A stretch of DNA of 64,000 nucleotides from Amyloporia xantha. Its lineage: Eukaryota; Basidiomycota; Agaricomycetes; Polyporales; Adustoporiaceae. Numbering within the stretch: position 1 is the stretch's first letter; every line of letters starts with the position of its first letter. Shown in pieces: positions 56,956-64,000 of this stretch. The translations under genes and the position numbers were made by a program. The notes beneath the pieces are model-generated. The model worked only from the letters and a program-made list of their open reading frames with translations, did not search any database and was not told the origin of the DNA. The stretch lies in assembly GCA_036971615.1 (NCBI GenBank), contig JAYKKR010000001.1:248001-312000 (forward strand), in the 5' to 3' direction.

Positions 56956-58972
56956 ATGCCGACTATCCCGTCCACTCTCGGAGCAGTTCTCGTTGGGAGC
57001 TTGCTCTCTATCTTGTGAGTCGTATATATCTTCGCTTGTTCGGTGCTTAACGAGACACGGCAGCTTGTCTGGAGTTGTTTCCATGCAGACGGTTCTATAC
57101 CATTCGGTCTACACTCAGGACAGGGTCGAGTTGAAGGTTATGGTATGAATTGCGTCCTTTCATTATCCGCTTAGACTTATCATTACTGCCCATTCCTCGC
57201 ACAGGTTTACGTGATTTGGTTTGTTGAGCGACTAGCTACTTTCAGCCTAATTCTCATCCCGACTCTCGACAGGCTGCTCGACTTTCTACATACCATCTTC
57301 ATCTGCATAGCCGATTGGGATTATCTCATCAAGAATTGGAGTACCCCAAATGTAGAGGACTGGATCCCTTGGTAAGCCGACCATAGCTCTTTCCATTCGT
57401 TTGGTCTGAATCATTATCTACAGGGGAGTTGCAGTACGTCGTATATGATGTCTCGCCGGAAAGGCAGGAATTGATTCTCTGATTCAGGCAACAGTTGCTC
57501 TTACAGTATGTCTCAGTGATTCTTTAGTGCGACGTTTCATACTCAACAGGAGTCAAGGCGATCATGACTTTCGTCGTTCAGTGGTTGGTATCTCATTCAT
57601 CTCGTGAACCGTTTTCGCTGACTTTCCCGGTAGCTTCTTCGCGTATCGGATCCACACTGGTGAGACATTTCATGCAGACGCGCTGGGTCCGAATTTGATA
57701 CATAGCTTCGCAGTGAGCAGGCACAAAACGTATATCACTGTCCCGCTCGTGAGCGTTCCATGATTCTGGAGTTTGTGATGACACGTACTTACACTGACGC
57801 AGGCCAGCATTGCATTCGCGCGACTCGGTGAGCTCTGTTGAAATCATGCTCTCCCTTCTGGTTGTCCTGATTGAGTGCTGTGCCCAGTCGCGGCTTTGGT
57901 ATCCACAGCTATGATGTCAGTATTTTCTATCAGGCCAGTAAATGGAAGCTCACGGTTCGTGCAGGATCCACTATAGGAGCTACGCGCTCTTTCGGCAGCA
58001 CGTTGGAGTGAGTGAAAAGTTTTCGTGGTCAAACACAACTCAAAAGATGCTAATTACTATGCTCAGTGGGTGTTTACCCTGGGACTGAGTCTGTCCGCAA
58101 CTCTCGATATTCTCGTTGCCGGATCGTTATGTTATTTCTTGCGGAGAAACAGAAGCGGATTTTCATCGTACGTGGATCAACCGCTCTACAGAGGCGTGAA
58201 AAGGATATCTTACCGTACGGGCTAGGCTGGATTCGATCATTAATACTCTGACTGCATATACTGTTCAGAATGGCTCGTTAACGTTGTAAGTGTTACGCAT
58301 GCGTATACAGACAACTTTGACCCTTTATTCAGCATAGCGACAGTGGTCGCCTTGATATGTGTAAGTTTTCTCCACCATGTAGAACTATCCGGGGCTTATC
58401 TTCGAATCCCTAGTGGGTGTCACTGCGAAATCTCATATTTCCTTGCGCTCCACTTCTTCATCACCAAACGTGAGTGCGTTCTTGGTCCTGTTTAACGCGT
58501 GCGTAAAAATGACGCATGCTGGGTGACAGTATATGCAAACGCTTTCTTATCTACGTATGTTTCTCAATGAACCGTCTCACAAATCAGAACTGAGTCCCAT
58601 ATATTAACCACAGGCTGAATGCAAGGCGCGGGCTCCGTCTACAGCAGTCATCCGCAGAGCGCGAGACGTCGTTACCGCGGGGTTTCAGCACCCTTGACCA
58701 TGCAAGGGCTCTAGAACGTGGAAGAGCCTCAAGTCACGTTTATGTATGTGTACACAACTTCACTTACCAGATCTATGCTCACTGAGGTCGAACATAGTCC
58801 ACCGCGGACAGTGGCATTCCCATGACTGCCAAGGTTAGCATGGATTACTCGCCTGGTCACCTAGTCTCACTTTGGGTTGCAGGTGCAAATAAATGTCGAG
58901 CGGAACGTACAGGTCGAAAATGACGTCGATCAGAAGTCCGAGTTGCCCCTGAGTACCAAGGTTGTGCTGTAA
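56956..58972 (+). pseudogene. DUF6534 membrane protein, copy 1, one frameshift
   Basis: DUF6534 proteins are seven-helix-like membrane proteins expanded in mushrooms, function unknown. The start MPTIPSTLGAVLVGSLLSIL is classic. Exons then read LSGVVSMQTVLYHSVYTQDR, LLDFLHTIFICIADWDYLI, VEDWIPW, TVALTAIMTFVVQCFFAYRI, SRHKTYITVPLASIAFARL, VAALVSTAMM, HYRSYALFRQHVG, WVFTLGLSLSATLDILVAGS, SLDSIINTLTAYTVQNGSLT and IATVVALICWVSLRNLIF. Here an extra C at 58441-58442 shifts the frame away from the expected LALHFFITK (as in copy 2), and a stop follows within 11 codons. Later exons (LNARRGLRLQQSSAE and a tail ending STKVVL at 58972) are still readable. Either a recent pseudogene or a protein cut before its last helix; a sequencing error is also possible. 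Confidence 0.8.
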
Positions 58973-61900
58973 GACATATGACTAGCCAATGTATTGTCTC
59001 GGACAGATTGACATCCAGTCGTGACCTTTGTGGGCTGGTGTTTCACTCATCGGCGGAAGACATGGCTGTTTCCCGAACAGATTTAGGAATACCACTGATT
59101 TATCTTCGTTATGAAAACGATGTGTATTAGGTGCGTTCGTACAGAAATTATGATGTATAGGTGCGCTTATACAGATATCATGATGTATATGTTATTGTGA
59201 CGAGCTGCGGCAGTGTTTGTATGCGTTTGTTTAGGACCTTCCCTACTTCTTGCGCGACTGAGCGTAGTTGGACAGGCGGCATTTGTCACCTGTGCTCACA
59301 ATTGCATCTACCCGGTCAAGTGTCCACCCTTTGCTGCGAACAAGCATAGCCTGGATCCGCGCAGTCCAGTTTTGAGACAATTCAATACTGAACTCTCTCA
59401 TAATAGATCCCCCAGTTGACCTCTTGACAACATCGTCGTCGACTCCATGGCGTCTCCGACGCCTTGGTCTAAGTTTGATGACAATTATATTGCCAATGGT
59501 GGCAACGTGCAGACTTGGCCGATACCGAATTCTCAGGAACACCGTCCTGTCCGAGCGAAAGAAGATGCTTGGTTTCCCCAACTGGGCGCGCAGACTTCGT
59601 GGGTACGGCGGGACTGCACGATCGCGCCTAAAGACTGAAACTGAACTCAATTTGACCGTAGGCAGGCGCCCTTTGTTATTGTCCGACGCGACTGGTGATG
59701 AGTTCAAGCTGTTTCGACCGCCGATTGCTGTTAAGTCAAGACCCTGAACGCTGATACGTTCCAGGAACTTGGAGCCTACCAAGATAGCCAAGATAATCTT
59801 ATGAGTGGGGTTGGCTTTCCAGCTACTTTGTTGAGTGCGTTGCCTGGTATGAGACATTGGGCGTCCGTGGAGGATCGAACTCGTGGGCACATGACAGATG
59901 GATGGCCCACAGAGGATATGCGCTCGCGGTGATCCTGTTCGTCGCTGCAGTCGCATTCGAGTGGCATGCAGTGAGAATGAAAGTTGCGGATATGGAGGCG
60001 CGATGATCGTGCGCGTCGTTCATTCTACGAGCTCGATATTGGTCTGTCATGGTTTCTGTCACCTAAGGTTAGCTGTCGCCGTGTAGTAGCCATCGGCGAC
60101 ATATGTGACTGAGGTACGTGTTCATATTGGAATTATTAGTATATGCTATTCACGGAGGTAGAGCGGTGTTAGCGTATCTTCAGCCCTGACGGGAGCAAAA
60201 TCTCCCGAAAAATTCAGAGCACTGAGCGGCTTCTATCTGAAAGGTATTTGTAGTGATGGTGCGTCTTTACGACTCTGACTGCTTTCTGTAATTATTCTGG
60301 CTGTATGGGATATGTAGGCGTCAGAATGTATGCTCCTTGGAACACTCCATACTCAAGGTTCGAGATGTCCTGTTACACATCTCTGCGACGTCACGTTGAC
60401 AAGGGAACGGTCTGCTACCTTGGTCCTCCCGAAGCCATCTCTTCGATCTTTTCGATGATTTCCGTAGTAGCCTCGGCGCCATGCTATCATCGGATCACGG
60501 CATACCCCACATGTGGGTCACAGCACGGGCAGTTGATATTTATCCCTTGGTGATAGACGTGTTACGCCATTGGATTCCGGCAATGACCATCGTGAGTTCT
60601 TCAAACCGTTTCTGGTGATGAGTTCCAAAGAAACGGCGACTTTCCAACAGATTTCCTTTACTGGCGCGTCACTGCTGATAGGTCTGCACAGTGTACACCC
60701 TCTTTCCTACCCTGTGCAACCGTACGGTGTTCATCTCTCCAGGTACAGCTGAATTATGTACTGTCGATCCTTGACATGTCTGACAACAGCAATGTATTGA
60801 GTATTGTATTAATGCTCCGAATGCAGACAGAGTGGGACAGTGGCGTACTTCTTGCGGCCCTTCTATGACACGTACGTATCATATGGCTATTTCAAATGCA
60901 GACGTCGCGCTAACTGTCCAACATGTGCTCCCGTGACGGCAACCTTCTAGAGCACCTCCGTGCGATGAAGGCGTCTAGTAGGGCCGGCGACGAGAATAGT
61001 ACAGTTTTTAAGCTTTGAAATATGTGGCCTGAAATTTTCATCGTGCTTTAGCTCTCCGTGGCATTGTCCGGAAAAGCTCACAGATACCATGCCGACAGAT
61101 CTAGCTGTGGTCCCCGCTCGGGCAGGTTGGGTCGCGGCATCGGGAAAGCTGCCTAGTGAGTGTTTTCCATTATCCCTTTTTTACAAAAGGCGCACGATTT
61201 CATCGGTTTTCGTAGTTTCCAATGTGTAGGCTCAGAATGGCTGCCCGAGTGCTTGTAAGTTGGCGCTCCCATCTAAATTTAGACACTCCACTCATCTCCG
61301 ACTGTGAATGTCTGATGTCCAACCTCGCCACTTTCCTGTGCTCTCCTGCACCACTGGTCGAAACCCTTTGTTACTGTGCGCACTTACCCGATCAAGTCGC
61401 GCGAAGAAATACGTGACAGACAAGTACCGAGCCCTACCTCACAATGATTCGGGGCTTGGCTCACGCGGGGCTGGCCTATCGATTAGAATCGTATGACAGG
61501 CTTCGCGCTTCGCCAACGTCTAACGTTAGTAATGGCCCTTGCTGGCCCACCTGAATTCCTATTCTCCAGAAGGATTTAAGTACTGATTGGGAATGAACCT
61601 GGCTTGCATAATTTGCAAAGCAGTATCGAATCCTTTTTCGTCGGAAGGTTTGTGCCTCGTTTCAATCCCGTACTAACGGCTGTCGATCTTGTAACACATC
61701 CCAGTCAGCGATCGGATCTGAAGTATGCCGACCGGTCAGGGACGAAATATCGAAATGTAGTACGAGCTCCTAAATTGAGTCCGTCGATGTCTCCGCTTCG
61801 ATCGCGGCCAGGATCACGATTTGGGCCATCCCGCAGCCCCTAAGGCGCACACAGCAACAGTTCCGTCCGTGTCTCGGCGCTCGACCCCAGATCTTCTAGC

Positions 61901-62045
61901 GGCATCAAACCGTGTTCAGAAGAGTCATGCGGCAGACAGCGACCAATCATTGCACTTTCTGGGCGCCCCTGTCAACCCCATTTATATAACTAGGCATAAC
62001 CGGCCTTCGCGAATGGGTCACTCCCGCTATTAGTCGCTAGTAACA
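58973..62045. other. Stretch without a supportable gene; promoter of DUF6534 copy 2
   Basis: Frames at 59447-59638 (63 codons, MASPTPWSKFDDNYIANG) and 60305-60553 have no domain. The minus frame 59243-59956 is basic and low in similarity to anything known to me. The last 250 bases match the upstream region of copy 1 and hold TATATAA near 61983. Confidence 0.4.
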
Positions 62046-64000
62046 ATGCTGACTATCCCGTCCACTCTTGGAGCAGTCCTTGTCGGGAGCCTGCTATCCA
62101 TTTTGTGGGTCATGTGCTCATTTTTCTGTTCTATACAATTCATCTTCTTGCACAGTTTATCTGGAGTTGTGGCCATGCAGACACTTCTGTATTATTCGGT
62201 TTATACGAAAGACAGGGTTGGACTGAAGATTATGGTATGAACCCTAGGCTTGTACATCCTACATCAATCTGACCTGCGCACCCTATGTATTGGCATAGGT
62301 TTGCGGTGTTTGGTTCGCTCAATCGGCTGGTCTCCTTTCTAATTCTCACTCGCGGCCTCCATAGCTTGCTCGATTTTCTACATACTATCTTCATCTGTGT
62401 GGCCGATTGGGACTATCTTATTACACATTGGAGCAGTATAACTATTGAGGACTGGATTCCATGGTAAGCGGACAGTGCTTCCGTTACAAGTCTCAACTCT
62501 GAGTGCCATCTCTAGGGCAGTTGCAGTACGTCACTATGCATTGCGACCATAGTATGGCCTAACCGCATGACTTAGGCTACAGTTGCACTTACGGTATGCT
62601 CTGCCGATCCTCACATGTGATGTTTCGTGTTCACGCCAAGTGTAGGCAATCATGACTTTCGTTGTTCAATGGTAAGTTTCAATTTCAACTGATAACGCAT
62701 GACTGTTTTCTTGACCCTCCTACTAGCTTCTTCGCGTATCGGGTTTACACTGGTAAGTATTCATCGTGGGTCTCATTTACCTGAATTTATCGACTAGTTG
62801 ATAGTGAGCAGGCATAAGATATACATTGCCGCCCCCCTTGTAAGCGTTCATGGCCTTCAAAGATGTGACTAAACTTTTTCTCATCTCGTCTCTCAGGCAG
62901 GTTTTGCTTTAGCACGGCTCGGTAAGTTCCGCTATGCTCATGCTCCGTGCCTGTCAGTTTCCTAACTGCGCATGCCGCCCGATGTAGTCGCGGCTTTGGT
63001 ATCCACTGCCATGATGTCAGCTTCCGTTGTTCCTATATTAGAGAACTGAAGTTCATAAATCTTTAGGGTCCGATACAAAAGTTACGCAGTCTTCAGAGCT
63101 CACATTGGAGTCAGTGAACTCGTTCATTCCAGCAACATGAGTTATCGCTGACCTCTGATCAGTGGGTGTTCACCCTAGGATTGGCACTGTCCGCGACTCT
63201 CGATATTCTCGTTGCCGTCGCTTTATGTTATTACCTCCAGAGAAACCGAAGTGGATTTTCATCGTACGTCGACGAGTCACTCTTTCCTCAGTGGGAAATC
63301 TCACACATCATTGGATAGACTCGACTCAATAATCAACACCCTGACTTTTTATACTGTTCAAAATGGCTCGTTGACGTTGTACGTACCACGTTCTATAGCG
63401 GAGACGTGTCTAACTCGGGTGACTAGCATAACGACAATAGTTGCTTTGATATGTGTAAGTGGCATCTATCGTTATTTTTCGAAGCTGATCCTGAAATCGA
63501 CAGTGGGTATCATTGCGGAATCTAGTATTCCTCGCCCTCCATTTCATCATCACCAAATGTAAGTTTGGTTCTGCTTCTATCTAGAATTATCTCTGAACTA
63601 GTTGATGTCCGGTGATAGTATACGCAAATGCCTTCTTATCCACGTATGTTTCTGGATGAATCATTCCATATGAGTGATTATTCACCATATATTTGCATTG
63701 AAGGCTAAATGCAAGGCGCGGTCTTCGTTTGCAGCAGTCATCCGCAGAGCAAGATCCGTCTTTACCGAGGACGTTCGCTACCATTGATCACAGTAGGGCA
63801 CTCGATCGTGGACGAGACCAAAGTCACATTTATGTATGTTTATATCACCTCGTCCCTAGAATCATGTTCACTGAAGCTTAATATAGCCCATTACGGAAAG
63901 TATTCCCATGACTGCTAAGGTTGGGCTAAATTGCTCGTCCAATTTCGTTGCCTAACCTATGCGTGTAGGTCCAGATAAATGTCGAGCGGAATATACAAGT
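62046..64000 (+). CDS. DUF6534 membrane protein, copy 2 (cut by window end)
   Basis: Start MLTIPSTLGAVLVGSLLSIL. Exons correspond one to one with copy 1: LSGVVAMQTLLYYSVYTKDR, LLDFLHTIFICVADWDYLI, IEDWIPW, AVATVALT, AIMTFVVQCFFAYRVYT, SRHKIYIAAPL, AGFALARLVAALVSTAMM, WVFTLGLALSATLDILVAVA, SLDSIINTLTFYTVQNGSLT and WVSLRNLVFLALHFIITK. The last is in frame here, unlike copy 1. Introns are 45-65 bp with good GT-AG signals. The last exon, starting near 63970, runs past the window end, so the stop is not seen. No lesion found in the visible part, so this is the probably functional member of the pair. Its role, perhaps sensing or transport, is unknown. Confidence 0.85.

Noticed and set aside
59243..59956. 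237-codon minus-strand frame
   Set aside because: Very basic, with an Arg run from a CGTCG repeat. It overlaps a plus-strand frame of more normal composition (59447-59638). No homology recognised.
1..64000. CRISPR arrays, rRNA operons, bacterial-type operons or prophage
   Set aside because: No regular spaced repeats, no rRNA-like stretches, and genes are intron-split and eukaryotic.

Overview
The window looks like nuclear DNA of a filamentous basidiomycete, probably an Agaricomycete. The intact genes are split by many short introns (about 45-65 bp, GT-AG with a few GC-AG). The protein families are typical of mushrooms: DUF6533 and DUF6534 membrane proteins, fungal serine carboxypeptidases, a CBM21 phosphatase-targeting protein and a Ty1/Copia element with 'SPPPPPPP' repeats. 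No bacterial, CRISPR or rRNA features were seen.

Layout. 1-8 kb: a four-exon coiled-coil protein gene (3324-4179, minus), a broken serine carboxypeptidase (4804-6666, minus) and a tRNA-derived SINE (7360-7633). 8.7-14.2 kb: one complete Copia retrotransposon with apparently identical 356-bp LTRs, a 5-bp target duplication, a primer site matching the anticodon arm of initiator tRNA-Met, and gag and pol in different frames. 14.2-21 kb: relic repeats and a second, much more decayed carboxypeptidase fragment. 21.1-23.9 kb: an intact two-exon gene for a CBM21 glycogen-targeting subunit of protein phosphatase 1. 24-31 kb: no gene I can support. 31-35.9 kb: an unrecognised ORF, a 425-bp TIR element with TA target duplication, and an intact five-exon TPMT-like methyltransferase gene.

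36.2-54.2 kb is the most unusual part. A divergent gene pair, DUF6533 membrane protein and EPT1/CPT1-type amino-alcohol phosphotransferase, occurs three times, with remnants of a further unit. Units A and B are tandem; unit C is inverted. Only unit C has a full-length EPT1 gene (420 codons, 11 exons, perfect CDP-alcohol phosphotransferase signature). In A and B, EPT1 is a pseudogene truncated at the same 3' codon. All three DUF6533 copies keep an open acidic last exon and a nearly identical core promoter.

54.7-64 kb: a small hydrophilic protein gene and two tandem DUF6534 membrane-protein genes. The first carries a one-base insertion; the second runs off the window. The 27-kb right half is therefore an island of two expanded fungal membrane-protein families built by local duplication, with one probable housekeeping phospholipid-synthesis gene inside it. 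Annotation is from reading the sequence only; exon boundaries are inferred from reading frame, splice signals and comparison between copies.
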